Source: Tetrahymena elliotti 4EA
Taxonomy: Eukaryota; Ciliophora; Oligohymenophorea; Hymenostomatida; Tetrahymenidae
Reading direction: 5' to 3'
Assembly (NCBI GenBank): GCA_000231825.2
Contig: JH720305.1
Span: 285,896 to 319,318, forward strand
DNA length: 33,423 bases
Shown in pieces: positions 8,934-21,671 of this stretch. The position numbers and the translations under genes were made by a program. The notes beneath the pieces are model-generated. The model ran no database searches and had not been told where the DNA came from. It saw only the letters and a program-made list of their open reading frames with translations. How positions within the stretch are numbered: position 1 is the first letter of the stretch; each line of letters starts with the position of its first letter.

Positions 8934-11754
8934 TCACTTTTTTTTTGGAGGACTTCTGGCTTTTTAAGGGCTTTTAGATTTATTTTAAGTAGCTTTTTTA
9001 GGAGATTTTTTTTGGGGAGGAGGAGCAACTGCAGCTGGTTAATCAATTTTATCTATTTCAAGTTCTGTTCTTGTTTTTGGATCATAGTCTTCTAGCTTTT
9101 CTATTTTTAGCATAAGTTCCTCTAATTTATCCTTTTGCTGGTTTATGAGCAATTAAGTGGATTCAATTTATTTTTCAAGTCCCCAGTTTACATTTATTGC
9201 TTAGCTTAATCTCGTATTAGCCTATTTAACAGATTCTTCATTTTAGACTGTCATTTTTTAAAGAAAATCTCTTCTTTCTTTTTTCTATTGCATCATTTTA
9301 ACAGTTTCACTATTAGAAGTACCAATTTTTTAAGTAATTCTTTAAATATCTTCTTCCAAATTGTTTATTTCAATATTTTATCTCTTTTCTTCTTCGCTCA
9401 TCCACTATTCTAACCTCTTTCTTTCAAGAGTAATGTCCTCTTTATTTTGAAAAACTTCAAAAGTCTTGCCTTCTTCTATTTTACTTTCTCTTTCATATTA
9501 TGCTCTCTTTTCATCAAATAATTTTTATACTTCCCTCTGTTACTTATCCAACATTTACTGTCTCTAATAATCATCATATTTTCCTTTTTCAAAAATACGA
9601 AGCTCCTCCATCGTATTTATATAATTTGGCACTAAATTTTTCTTATAAAGATCTACATTAACTTCTAAACATTTTTATATTTCTTCTTAGTATCTAAAAC
9701 TAATTGGATTTCTCATGATATCAATCTTTTGCAAATTCTAATTTTCCTTAGCTGCTTCAACTAACACTATACCTGTATAGTCATGCAAACTGTTTTCTCT
9801 CAAAAATATTTGACTCATACTTTTATTTACTTTTAGTCCCTCTGCAATAAGCATTCCTGTATCATCTGATATACCACACATACTTAAATCTACTATCTTT
9901 TTTCATTAAAAAATTTATAAAATCTAAATAAAATTTCTTTAAAATCTAAAAAATCAATGCATTTTTTTCTTAAAAAATTACTGTGAGAGTCTCACATAAT
10001 TTGATTCCTTCAGCTATTTACTTAGCTCCAACATCTTTCAGCTTATTATCTCTAACATATAATTCTTTAAGAGATAGATTTCTTTATAAACCTATACCTA
10101 CAGCATCTCCTCCTACTAAATCTAAATCTGTTTAATTAAGTGAAAGTACTTCTATTGTGTTATTCTCCCATAAATAATTAAGGATAGCATTGATGCTGCT
10201 TCCATAAAAATTATTTTAATCAAGATAAATCTTTTTAAGAGTTTAATTATGATGCATAGCTTCAAAGAATCTACTAACTCCACTTGATGTAATTTAATTA
10301 TTAATAAGATTAATAGACTAAAATTTGTAAAATTTCGAGTTGACTCCAACCATTTATGACATACTTTCTATGCCAGCATCTCCAATTTAATTATTAGCCA
10401 TATTCAATTCTATGATATTGCTATTACATAATTTAAGTACAGCCTCTTACATGAATGCAGAATTTAATTCATTATAACTAAAATCTATTGAAACTATTGA
10501 TTTATTTCCTTAAAGACCATTTAAAACACAAATTGTACCATCTTCTGTCATGCTTGTTGCTGATATATTCAAAATCTACAAAGTCTTATTTGTTTTTAAA
10601 AAAGATTCTAATGCCCTACTACCCTACAACCCTAATTTATTTCTATTTAGACCTTCTTTACATGAAATGTCTAAACTAATAAGTGATTGATTTCCAAGTA
10701 ATGATTCAAAAAATATCTAAAATCCTTCAGGTGAAATATTATTTGAACTCAAATCTAAATGAATTACATTAAAATTATATTTGAGTGCCTCACTAACAAT
10801 CACAGCTCCTGTGTTAGATAAAATGTTTTTTGATAAATTTAGTCTAACAAAATGATTATTTGATATTATTATATTTCCAAGAACATGAGCACTATCTATA
10901 CCTAAGCCACATTCCCTTAAAGTAAATTATCTTTTAGCACAATTTTTCTTAATTTTTTCAATAAATTTAACAGCTTAATCAGGCATGTATTCTACTTTCG
11001 AATCACGACATTTAGCGTGAAATAAGTCTAAAATTTAATCAACAGGTAAACTACGAACAGTTTCACTCTTGTTAATCAAATCATCTATTTAAGTAGGAGG
11101 AATCTAGCTTAATAACTCCAAATCGGACTACTTAGCTACATGAGGATTAGGAATACCATTTCTGCTAAAAGGTCTGCTTTATGCTCTCAAATTCATTAAG
11201 CTTTTTAAAGAAGATACTTAACTAATTGGATATTTATATTATTACTGCTATATGTTATTGTTTTAAAAAAAAGATGCCTAACTCTAAGCGCTCACTAAAT
11301 TCCTTTAAGGAACGCCACTCTATACTCTTTGCATCCCTTAATTATTAGCAGAAGCTTTTCTACTTAATGCTGCTGTCTAAGGACGCAAATTGCTGCTTAA
11401 AAGTTATTTATTAGATATTTATGCTGATAAAGGTTTAATTCTATTTGTAGATTATGATTATTTTAAATGAATTGATTGCTTTTTTTTCATATCTCCTGCT
11501 GAAAATAGATCATCATTTTCTAAATATTGATCATCCCTATATATGCTATTCCCCTATAAGTATTAAGAATTAGAAGGCATCAAATTCTATTTCGAAACAG
11601 AGTTAGATCCTCCAAAATGAATTGCAAATTCCTTCATCTGCAATTAAGTACTGTCTGCTATATCATCAGTATCTCGAAGTGCATTTTCCAAACGATTCCA
11701 TGCATCCATCAGCGAATTACGAGCCTTTGGTTTGCTTTTATGATGCTAAGCCAT
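8934..11754 (-). CDS. Leucine-rich-repeat protein with coiled-coil and basic tail (911 aa)
   Basis: Two exons: 11754-9982 (591 codons) and 9896-8934 (321 codons including TGA), separated by an 85-nt GT...AG intron at 9897-9981 that joins in phase 0. Residues ~1-220 are polar and Q/S-rich (MAQHHKSKPKARNSLMDAW at the start). About residues 250-650 carry a dozen ribonuclease-inhibitor-type LRRs, e.g. NFNVIHLDLSSNNISPEGF and SIVSIDFSYNELN. The intron falls inside an LRR, and the joined product keeps the repeat pattern. Residues ~680-870 are heptad-rich, charged coiled coil. The tail is Pro/Lys/Ser-rich and ends SPPKKK. LRR plus coiled-coil proteins of this layout are frequent in the ciliate cytoskeleton and cilia, but that location is inference. 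The gene is fully open, with no frame breaks in 2.7 kb. Confidence 0.88.
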
Positions 11755-13080
11755 ATTTAATATTAAAACTAATAGCAACCTAAAATTAGAAATAAAAAGA
11801 AATGCCTTTTAGCTAATAATCAAATTTTGTAATAACTAACTTTATAAAATCAGTAAATTATTTTTGTTATAACAAACAAATACAAGTTATTTATTTATTT
11901 CTTTACAAATCAACTATCACATTACAGTTTAAATAATTATTTAAAAATCTACTTTTTTAAAATTCAACTATTTATTACTTATCTCAAAAAGATATTATAA
12001 AAACTTTTTAAACAATATAATCGCATTGAGACCATCAAATCTTTTACTATTCTCATGATAAATATGAAAAAAAAACAAACAATACTTGTGATAAAATTAG
12101 ATGAATACAAATTAAAAATAAAATTATTATTTCTGTTTTTTTTATTTCTTATCATTAAATCATGAGATTTAAATTTTAGATAAAATAACTATTTAAATTA
12201 AAAGGTTTTTTTTTATCAAAACTCTAAATCTCTCTTTAAAGAGTTAATAATCAATTTAAAAAGCATAAAAGATAGCTAAATGTCCATAAATGCAATAAGC
12301 ACAGCCTATGAAGCAATCTTATATTATTTTTTTCAATAAATCATAAATTTGTAATTTTCAAAAATTAAATAACTTTTTAACTTTTTATGAAGGATAAATG
12401 GTTTTATGATTACTTTTATTATGGTTGTTAAGCTATTAAATTTTCTCAGAAAATAAAAAAATGTATTGTTTAAAAAGCAAGCTATTAATAGAAGAAGCAT
12501 ATGAAAGTTATTATAAATAATAGTTGTTTCATCTATTAAGTTTGACATTTTATCTTTTTGAAGATTTAAAAGTTAGTATTAATAATTCATAAAAATAAAA
12601 AAATAAATGATTAAATTTATAAACTCAATACTTTATACAATTATTTAGAGAAACAATTAATAGGTAAATATTATTAAAATGCTACTCTAGTAAGAATTCA
12701 TTTGAATTTATTAATAGAGAGAAACCAATTGATTTTTTAAAATAATAATATCTTTAACTTAAAAGCTTAGAATTCATAATATCTTAATATTTTAAAGTAA
12801 AATATATTTAGATCTACTCCAAAAATTATTAGCGAATAACTTATATATAATATTTAAGAAGATAATTTTTAATTTAAAATCCTCCTTTCGATTTTTCTTA
12901 ATATTTGTCTTATTTAAATTTTATAGAAGATAGGTATGTTTTGCTATTAAGAATTTTTAGATGAAAAAAAAATAATTAATAATAAATTGATGATAAAAAG
13001 ATAAGCAGAATAATAATTTATTTTTAGAAATCACTTTTTTTAAAATAAAAAATATTTAGGATTTTATCATTAAATAAAAG
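11755..13080. other. Intergenic, no gene seen
   Basis: AT-rich spacer upstream of the LRR gene. It would hold that gene's promoter, but no recognisable element stands out. Open frames are compatible with chance. Confidence 0.5.
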
Positions 13081-16000
13081 AATAATCAAAGTAATTTTTT
13101 ATAAAATATAGAATATTAGGGTGTTTATAAAATCAAATATTTTAATTTGATTTTGTAAGAATTTTAAGAGGAGAAATATTAGCCAAATATTTTTATTTGA
13201 AATAATTAAAAAAGAGTAATCTAAAGAGAGGAAATTCATATTTATTTTAATAAAAATTAATTTAAGAAGTAAGGTGAGAACTCTAATTATGTGAGGAGAC
13301 AATTGGAAATTTTGAGAAAGTTTAAAAACAAAATAAAACCAATTCTCAATTTTTTTTTAGATTTTTTGCCTTTTAAAATTGATGGATTTTGAAGAGATTT
13401 TCAAATTTTTAGAAAAATTATTAAAAAAAATTTTTAGATTAGGATTTCTCTATTGATTTATTGAAAATATTCTATCATTCTAACTATTTATTAGTAGTTA
13501 GATTTAATATTACATGTCTGATTGTTCTAAATTTAATTTAGGAAATTGTAAAGAAGATTGAATTACAATTTTTAAAATTTGAAAATTTAATTAGGTTATG
13601 ATGAATCAAACGATGAAAGAATGACATCATGCTTGTTTTATCTTTAATCTTTAAGATAAAATTGGAAATGCTTTCATTTGAAGAGAACTTAGTTAGTTTC
13701 TATAAAATTATCATTTAAAAATTTGGCTTTACTTGATAATTTATGTTTTATGTCTGGAAGTAAAAAGCAAACAAAAAAGAGTTCTTATAAAAGAAATTGC
13801 TCTGAAATAAAATTATGATTAACTTGAACTCATTTTTTATTGGATTCTTTTTAAATCCAAATTAATTTTTGGTTGCAAAATTTATTTGATTTTTTCAAAC
13901 TAAAGGTCTTTTGATATTTAATAAGGCTTTTAATAATTTAATTCTGATAAATTAGAAAGTTTTGAGAATGGTTAAGGTAGGATATTTTTAGTTTTAATAA
14001 TGCTTTTAGGAAGAAAGGGCGTTAAGCTTGAGAAAATTATTTATAGAAAAAATTAATGAGAGTTGTGTATTAGATTTTTGATTAAGTGTAAGAGGTTTAA
14101 AATTATAGCTGTTTATTTGCTGAGATAGATTTTCTTATTTTCATTAACACTGAGTCATTTTTAGTTTACTGTTTTGCAAAAGAAAATTTGTGTTCCAAGA
14201 CTGAGCTTAATTTTCTTCTATTCCAGATATAATCAAAAAAATCCATAAATAAAAATAGCTACGCTGTAAATAATCTCAAGTGATAAAGAGATTCTAACTG
14301 TAATTTAGTAAAAAAAAGGGAGTTTGAAAATTAATACTGACAAACATGTGATAACTTTAATAATTTTGATATGAAGAAATCCTTTAGAGTTTTAATTGAT
14401 TTTGAGAAAGAACAAATAAATGAATGAAATTTATAGCAAGGTTTTGTAGAAAAAATTTGTTTCAAAAAAGGATTTTGATACTATTATCAAAAATGCATAG
14501 AAAAAAATTCATTCAAATTTATACCTTCCAATTAATTTATGGCTAGGAATAACTATTTAAATTTGGTCGAAATTTGCCTTTTAATAAATCCATCAAATTA
14601 ACTATTATTGACAGAAATTTATTTAAAAAACAGAAAAATGACTTAATGAGTTAGAGAGGTGGAAAATTCCATTCTGTATGATTAAATTATGTTAAGGGTT
14701 TTATGTATAAATTATTTTCTGCCATATATTTACAGAATTGGATTAGTGGAATATATTAGGCTGAAAATAATTTGAAGGGATTTAAATTATTTAAAATGGA
14801 AAGCTGTTGGCTTAAATGGTTAAATAAATTTGAAATTCTTTAATTTTGTTTTAAATTTTTGAATTAGAAAAATATCTCATACTTATCTAGCTTTTACATG
14901 TAAAATGGAGAGGAGTTATGATAATAATTATTTGATTATACTAGATTTATGTTTATAAAAATTATTTGTTTATTTATTTGATAATATTTTCATATACATT
15001 TTTAAACATTTCAATAATTTAATTTCAAATTTACTATTTAGCTTTCATCAGTATTTTTTTCAAAAAAAAAAAGGCATCAAGCAAGCAAGTAGTATAAATC
15101 TTTATTGAAAGAAATTTATCTTGCGTTACGATTCATAAAAATACTTGAAAAAAATGCTTATTAATACACATTGGGTTGAGGGATTTGGCTTTAAAATGAA
15201 GTTTTGAAAATTTAATTTTAAAATGAAATCTTTGATCTTAAAAATAAAATGTAATTATGTAAAAGAAAGCAAATATTTAGTTAGAGTGAAAGACTTAAAA
15301 AAGTAATTTAAGAATATCAAATTTAAATTTAAAAATAGAAGATTGAATAAACACATTAATAATATTTAAACTCTTATTTGTCAAAGCTGTTTTTTAAAAA
15401 TATTTTTAAAAAAAATAAAATGATAAATTCAGACAAGAAAAATATGTGTTTTTGGAATATTTGAATTCATTTGAATGGAATATAGTTAAGAAAAATGAAT
15501 GTAAATGTTTTTTATTATAATGGAGAAGTCAGGCATTTTGTAGAATTATATAAAAAATGAACCAGATCGATTGGTGATAGAGATTTTAGATTATAACTTA
15601 CTTGAATGAATAATTGACTTATTTTTAGTAATTTATCATTTAAAATTTTTTAGCTACTGGATCTTTTTATTTTTTCAAATTTTAAGAAGAAATAAATCTC
15701 CCTTTTAGTAGTAGAACAAATATCATGTGGATTTCTTATCAACTTTTTTTAGTTATTATTTTTCTAAATTTTTAAATATTGTTTAGTTAATCAATCAAAT
15801 CAGTGATGCTGATTGAATGCAAACGAAAATTTAACTGGCCTCTTTTGGTCAAATTGAGTTAAAATAAAATGTCGAAAAATGGAATGAGAAAAATAGCTAG
15901 CTGACTGACTTAATTGAATTTTAAAACAGATTTGTATTCCAAAACAAGAAGTAGAAATCGGCGCTTAAAAAAGAAGAAATTTGGGAAACAATTGAAAGTT

Positions 16001-16265
16001 GATGTAATTGGGAACTCTTAATGATTGATTGAATGAAATATCAATATATTAAAATGTAAAAATGAATGTATTCAGATCCCCCAGAAAATGAATGGAAGGT
16101 GATTGTAAAATTTCTACTTTAAATCTCATATAAGTAATTAAGTTAGTAAAAAAAATGAATGAATTGATAATTAAATGAATGAAGTGGTGGGGCATTTAAT
16201 GGAAAATAAATAAAGAGTAATAAGAAATTTATGGATTTAGAATAATTATATGAAGTAAGGAAGCT
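13080..16265. other. G-rich/C-poor tract without a convincing gene
   Basis: Line after line the plus strand has two to four times as many G as C (for example 16201-16260: about 13 G and no C; 14041-14100: about 12 G and no C). An open frame runs from about 13682 to 14059, but its G is spread over all codon positions and its length is within chance. TGAATGAAT-like short repeats are common near 15.8-16.2 kb. The skew reverses sharply near 16.3 kb. Possible explanations are transcription in the minus direction (a long untranslated or noncoding RNA) or a replication boundary. Confidence 0.45.
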
Positions 16266-16399
16266 TATTTTGTGGGAATTGCCAACACTTTTGTTAGACC
16301 CAAAGAATAAAATTTTACCATATAAAATTAATTAAGCAATAGTTTTTGATGGTTAAATTGTTAATATAGTAAAAGATTGCATAGATTTGGAATGAATAC

Positions 16400-17930
16400 C
16401 TACATACCAATCATAATTTGATTTCTTGATAACAAATCAAATTTTACAATTTATGCATTTAAATTCAATTAAACAAGGTTCTCTCTTTTTAAATCATTCA
16501 ACCCCCTATTTCTTATTCTTATAATCATTATTTAATTAAATAAAATCAAATTGAATAAAAATTCAAAATCACAAATAAACAAACAATTTATTCAATCAAT
16601 CAAACAAGATTAAGGAAAATAAATTAACAAAAATACTTATAATTCATTGATTGCTAATACAAATCCTAAGTTCTAATTGAATCAGTCATTCACCTTCTCA
16701 AAATAAAATTACTTACTCTAGAACACACACGATTTTAAATACTTACTAAAACACATAAATATACACACACTATCATATACATGGAACTTGAAAATTTTAC
16801 CTTCCCAGCTCTCAACTCTGCTAGAAGCACCTCTGATCAATAAGATTAAATTGAAGGAGATAGTCAGTAAGCCGACCTCTCCCAATACAATTCTTCCAAT
16901 AACAGCTTCTCTTAAGCATCATCATCTTGCAACTCTTTCTCTTCTCCTTATGCAAACAACTATTAACAATAATAGTAATACCATTATCAAATGAGGGTTT
17001 AATAACAATAGAACTATTACAACCATTAATAATAGTAACTTTAATACTAACAATAGTAATAATACTATTAATATCATTTCAATCAAGGCATGCTTTAATA
17101 TCACCACGTTCCTATGCAACCTTAAATCCCAATATACCCCATCCAATAACAATAGTAGCCTTACTATTAATAACACTACTATCCTTAGTAATAATATCCC
17201 CAATAATATAACCCCTAAGCTTACTTGCATCCTTAATCTTATGAATAACATCACTTCCTTACCCCTGCTGTATAGCGTTCCTCTTCTAACTTGTCTGTTT
17301 CTTCTTGCTCTTCTTATTCTTCCAAGCAATAAACTCCTGAACAAAGTGGCAAAAACGCTAAAATGGAAGCTATGCGTAAAAGACTCTCTTGTGTTGATAC
17401 AGGTAAAGGAGGACTCATATTGAAGCAATTCGGTAAAAGAAACAGCAGTGGAAATAACATCCCCACTTTCAATTCCAATTTCTAACTCCAATACTGATTA
17501 TTCGCATTAGATTACAATTTCTAAATGAATATCTATCTTACTCTTACAAAAAAACATACCAACCAAACAAACAAAACTAAAAATAAATATAAACAGAAAT
17601 ACCTTACAATATCAAAATTAAACAAACACCATTCAAACTATTTAAATAGGAGTAATAAATAATACTAATAACACCATTTGTTCATCTTTCTATCCACAAC
17701 AGACAACCCAATTAATTCAATAACAAACTATTTATCTACTAATATTATAAACCAACACCATCTCTTTATTTCTTTCTCTGTATCTATTATTCTATCAATC
17801 TATCTATCTTTCTATCTACCTAACATCCTACCAATCAATCAAAATAACAAAAAGCTTTCTAAACATTTTAATAGCAACTAACAAAAAACTTACAAAAGAT
17901 CAAACAAATGTTCTCTTGCAGCTCAATATG
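16400..17930 (+). other. C-rich/G-poor tract: probable transcribed unit of the Q-rich gene
   Basis: From about 16400 to 17930 the plus strand has very few G (17701-17760: about 1 G, 15 C; 17521-17580: about 1 G, 14 C). The tract includes the Q-rich ORF plus ~350 bp before and ~430 bp after it, so it may mark the transcribed unit with its untranslated regions. Simple repeats such as CAATCAATCAAA and TCTATCTATCTTTC occur in it. Confidence 0.4.
16781..17497 (+). CDS. Glutamine-rich low-complexity protein (238 aa)
   Basis: ATG 16781 to TGA 17495-17497, one exon of 239 codons including the stop. It begins MELENFTFPALNSARSTSD. Residues ~60-175 are dominated by Q, Y, N and H (for example YQQQQQYHYQ) using TAA, TAG and CAA freely. 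This is followed by a Ser-rich segment and a basic C-terminal motif, MEAMRKRLSCVDTGKGG then LKQFGKRNSSG. Such prion-like Q/Y/N tracts are usual in RNA-binding or condensate-forming proteins, but no RNA-binding domain is present, so the role is open. The conserved-looking, non-repetitive C-terminus is the part most likely to identify the family. In the standard code the real frame is full of stops, while the opposite strand gives a long Leu-rich shadow. Confidence 0.8.
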
Positions 17931-18379
17931 CAGGATAAACGAATAAATTAAATTAAATAATTAATTCTGTTGAACGATTATTTAAAATAATAAAATGAAA
18001 AATATGAAAAAGTAATTTTAACAAATCTGATGAAATGAGTATTTATAATAATATTATTAATAATAAGTTTAATGTTGTAAAACTAACTGACTGTATGTAA
18101 ATAATGAATATATTTAAATTTTGTTACAATATTTATAAATTAAAAACATGTCAATTTACTTCCTCTCTTTTTTGAGAATTTAATTAAAAAATTAACTTTA
18201 TATTTTTAATTTAGTCTTACTTTCTTTTTCATAATATAAATTAAACATCCATTAACAAAAAACATAGAACAAGCTGATTACATTTTAATTGATTACTTCT
18301 CAGCCAATAATTTCTGGTTAATTTCTTATTTTTTAACAATTCTTAAGTAATAGTAAATTCAATTAAATTTTATTACAAA

Positions 18380-19245
18380 ACTATAGCAGAAGCTGCAGCA
18401 GTCTAGTCATCTGGGTTGATTTTTTTGTTAAGTAAAATAAATAATTAACTAATAAATTATTTCGAGATCATACTTGAAATTGAATTTGACTTTGACAATT
18501 TTTAATTAATTTTTATAGGCTAGGATAAATTTCAAAGAAGTTTCAAAGGGGGTTTCAACTGTAAGATAAATTTTTTAGAGAGTGAACATTCTAGTGATTT
18601 TAACTTAATTTATGAAGTGTAAGAGGAGATATTGCAATATTTAAGATACCTATTAAAAATATTAGTCCAGTTTATTTTTAGAATGTAAACAAGATTTAGC
18701 TGACAGATTTTATTATTTTAAACAATTCAAAGGATAAAAAAAACAGTAATTTTTTTCTAAAAATTTAAAGGATTGTTGAGGCAGTTTTAATTAGTTATTA
18801 TTTATGGTGAAAATAAGTTAGTTTAAATTGCTTTACACTTCTCAAAGGGAATTACAAAGCAATCATAAATTTAATTGGAAGATGAATATTTAAATTATTT
18901 TTATTGCATTCAAATAAAATAAGAATAAATTATACTAAGCATTTGTGATTTGTCTGACAATAAAAAAAATAATTTATTTTAAATGTACATAATATTCAAC
19001 TTATAATTTAAATTAATTAGGTTAAGTTAATCAAATTTGCAGCTTACAAGCTATTTTGATAAAGATTTTATTAGATGATGATCTTATTTATAATGACATA
19101 ATATGACAGATAAATTAGATTAGCAGCTTACAAGTAATTTTTATAAATTTTTAAAAGATTTTACTAGATAAAAATCCTACTTTTAATGACTTAATTAATT
19201 AGGTAGCACTAACTAATTAATTGTATAACAAATTTAAATAGAATA
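18380..19245 (+). pseudogene. Broken coding-like region with an 84-bp in-frame repeat
   Basis: Coding-like frames change by +1 at TGAs 18701, 18777, 18808 and 19076. Segments include SSDFNLIYEVQEEILQYL near 18590 and GENKLVQIALHFSKG near 18806. A possible acceptor (TTTTTATAG) ends near 18518. From about 19029 one frame holds two copies of a ~28-31 residue unit, NQICSLQAILIKILLDDD and NQISSLQVIFINFQKILLD, offset by 84 bp, a multiple of three; an in-frame TGA (19104) lies between them. The repeat in phase supports past coding of a helical-repeat protein. The family is not recognised. It lies just upstream of the B-box/WD40 gene in the same orientation. Confidence 0.35.
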
Positions 19246-19380
19246 ATATATAAGTACATTTAAAAGTATGAATGTTGTTTCTTTGCTATATTTAAAATCA
19301 GTAATTATTAATATTTTAATCTAACTCTATTTTAGTGTTTCTCTAAAGATAAAACTTAGTGCTAATTTTTCATTACATAG

Positions 19381-21671
19381 ATGAAATAAAATCTTGTCAG
19401 GGCCAAAGAAGAGCAAGGCTACTTTCTCTAGTATGACAGATGCATCAAGCAACATCATTCTTCACCTAAAATTTTTATTTGTGTTGATGACAACTGCAAA
19501 AACAAAACTCTTTTATGTCATTATTGCATTAACGATTCTTTTTAGAATTACTCTAATCTCAACTCAACCTAAAGTCATCCTGATAGCCAAATAATTAATC
19601 ACAAAGGCCACAAGGTGATCCCCATAGAAGAATATATAAGCACTTTTCATAGCATCTATTACAATTAAAAAGCTAAAAAGCAAATCCCTAAGAATTAAGT
19701 GTTCAGTTAGACTCAATACTCTGACTTCTCCTAAAAATAATTTACTCAAAGTGGCAACCAATCTCCTACAAATCCTTTTAATAGTGATTGGAAAACAAGC
19801 TTTTAGCAAAAATATGAAAATTATCTAAAAACTCTTAGAGATTAATTAAAATGTATTTACTAATTTGTTGAAGAGTAAATTCAATAAGCTGAAAAAATAA
19901 CCAACCATTGCTTTTATAATCTGCAAAACTTTGAGAATAAACTACAAGAATGCTATGGCTAATTTGAAAATAAAAACGAAGCTGTTTCCAGTGAAGTTGT
20001 GTAACAGTTTGTGAATAATTCATTTCATTTTATGATAGATAAATAATCAAGATTAAAATGCTAAGCAAATGGAGGGGGCTTCACTGAATTGTTAGAATAT
20101 ACCCAAGATAATTAAACATTTTAAGTAAACACATAAAAAGACATTTAAATGAAAATTCTTTAATAATTTAATCATATTAAAAAAATTTCTGACTATTTCT
20201 AAACACTATCAAATGACATATAAAATAAATTCAGAAATGGTTTGATTTAAACACCATTCTTTGAAAGTCCTTTAATATAAAAGAGTGAAACTCAAAATAA
20301 TATTATCAGTAGAAAAGAAAGCTCTATTAAGCTTTCAAGCATTCAGCCTTTGATTTCTGATAACTTTGAGTCTTAACAATCTAATTTAAATTATTAACAA
20401 AATATTCTCCCAAGCTAATTATCCTTAAATATTAATCAAAGCTATCCTGAGAATTTGTTTTCAACAAGAACAGCTTAAAGTAGAATTAGTGATGTCCATT
20501 CTAAATCTATTTGGAGAGTTTTACATCTCTATAAATCTGTATGTGCCTCTTGCTCATCTGATGGAACAATTAAAATATGGGATTTGAAGACTCAGAAGAT
20601 AATTAAAATATTTAACTCATTCAATGATGCAGTTAATGACATTGTATATATTCCCAAGTAAAAATTGCTTTTATCAGTATCAGGCGATAATAAAATAAGA
20701 GTTTTCTGCTTAATTCATTATAAATGTATCAGAGTCATTGATGGACATTTGAATGCCATATACACTTGCCACTACGACCAATACAACAATGTAATATTAT
20801 CTTATTAATTCATTAATTGATTTAATTGAATTCCAAAATATGAATCCAGTAATTTATTTGATAGATAGCAAAAGAAAAAATCTATTTACTCATTCTCATT
20901 CATTCATGATAATTTATCTTTTGAATGAAATTCACAATTTTTGCAGTATTTTTTAATTTGATTTATTTTAAACAGAACTTACTCTTTTCTTAAGGATGTA
21001 AGGTTGAATTAATTTAAAAATTTTATACATTATTAATCTAATACAAATAACGCAATTCTCAAAATAAATAGTTATTATTGACAGCTGGACGTGAAGAGGA
21101 AGTGTATGGATGGAATATATAGACTGGATAGAAGATGTTCAAGACAAAATCAATACAGAGATCTATTTACTCTCTTTAGTCTATAAGCTGCAAAGACTCT
21201 TTCTTGTGTGGAGATGAAGGAGGATCGCTATCTGTTTTCAACTATAGCAGACCTAATGTTTGCAGAAGCCAAATTATACATTCGAAGACTATCTATTCAA
21301 TAAAAGTATTAACATAATAAAATAGTAATAGTTGTAGGGATATACAATTAGTAACAAGTTCAGCTGATGGGTTTATCAAAATTACATCATTTGAGACTCT
21401 AGAAATTTTAAATTAAATAAAGCTGAATAGTTTTATATATGATATTTCAATTCACATGAATAGAATATTTGCATAAATTGGAAAGACTTCTAGCTTAGCA
21501 ATAATTGGATTAATTCAATAAAGAGGAAATATTGAAATTATAACTAAATTAATTACTCTAAGTAATCCAAAAAAAGTAAGATGTTTGCAAATAATAAAAG
21601 ATTAAAATGTTATCTTATATGAATCTACCCAAAATGATATGAACTATGACATCAACATCGAGTAGTTTTGA
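19381..21671 (+). CDS. B-box-like zinc finger and WD40-repeat protein
   Basis: Exon 1 19381-20790 (470 codons), intron 20791-21071 (281 nt, GTAATA...AATAG, phase 0), exon 2 21072 to TGA 21669-21671: 669 aa if it stops there. Residues ~21-80 hold a Cys/His cluster (FICVDDNCKNKTLLCHYC, then HKGHKVIPIEEY) typical of B-box zinc fingers. Residues ~110-360 are Q/N-rich linker. WD40 repeats begin near residue 370: ASCSSDGTIKIWDLKTQK, LLSVSGDNKIRVF, LLLTAGREEEVYGWNIQTG, VTSSADGFIKITSF. The intron falls within a WD blade and the splice restores it. A WD propeller plus B-box implies a scaffold, possibly in ubiquitin-related or cytoskeletal assembly, but that is inference. The propeller seems to continue past the stop (next entry). 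Confidence 0.82.

Noticed and set aside
10152..10679. Short ORFs of 63-65 aa
   Set aside because: Alternate-frame or antisense shadows of the LRR gene.
13598..14059. Long open frame of about 150 codons with two TGAs
   Set aside because: G is spread over all codon positions and the length is within chance for one-stop-codon AT-rich DNA.
16922..17491. 189-aa Leu/Val-rich ORF on the minus strand
   Set aside because: Antisense shadow of the Q-rich gene: TAA, TAG and CAA codons read backwards as TTA, CTA and TTG, giving Leu runs without stops.
17747..17767. TAAACCAAC followed a few bases later by TCTCTTT
   Set aside because: Breakage-site halves separated by extra bases; looks like chance in a C-rich simple-sequence tract.
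19394..20023. Short ORFs on both strands
   Set aside because: Shadows within exon 1 of the B-box/WD40 gene.
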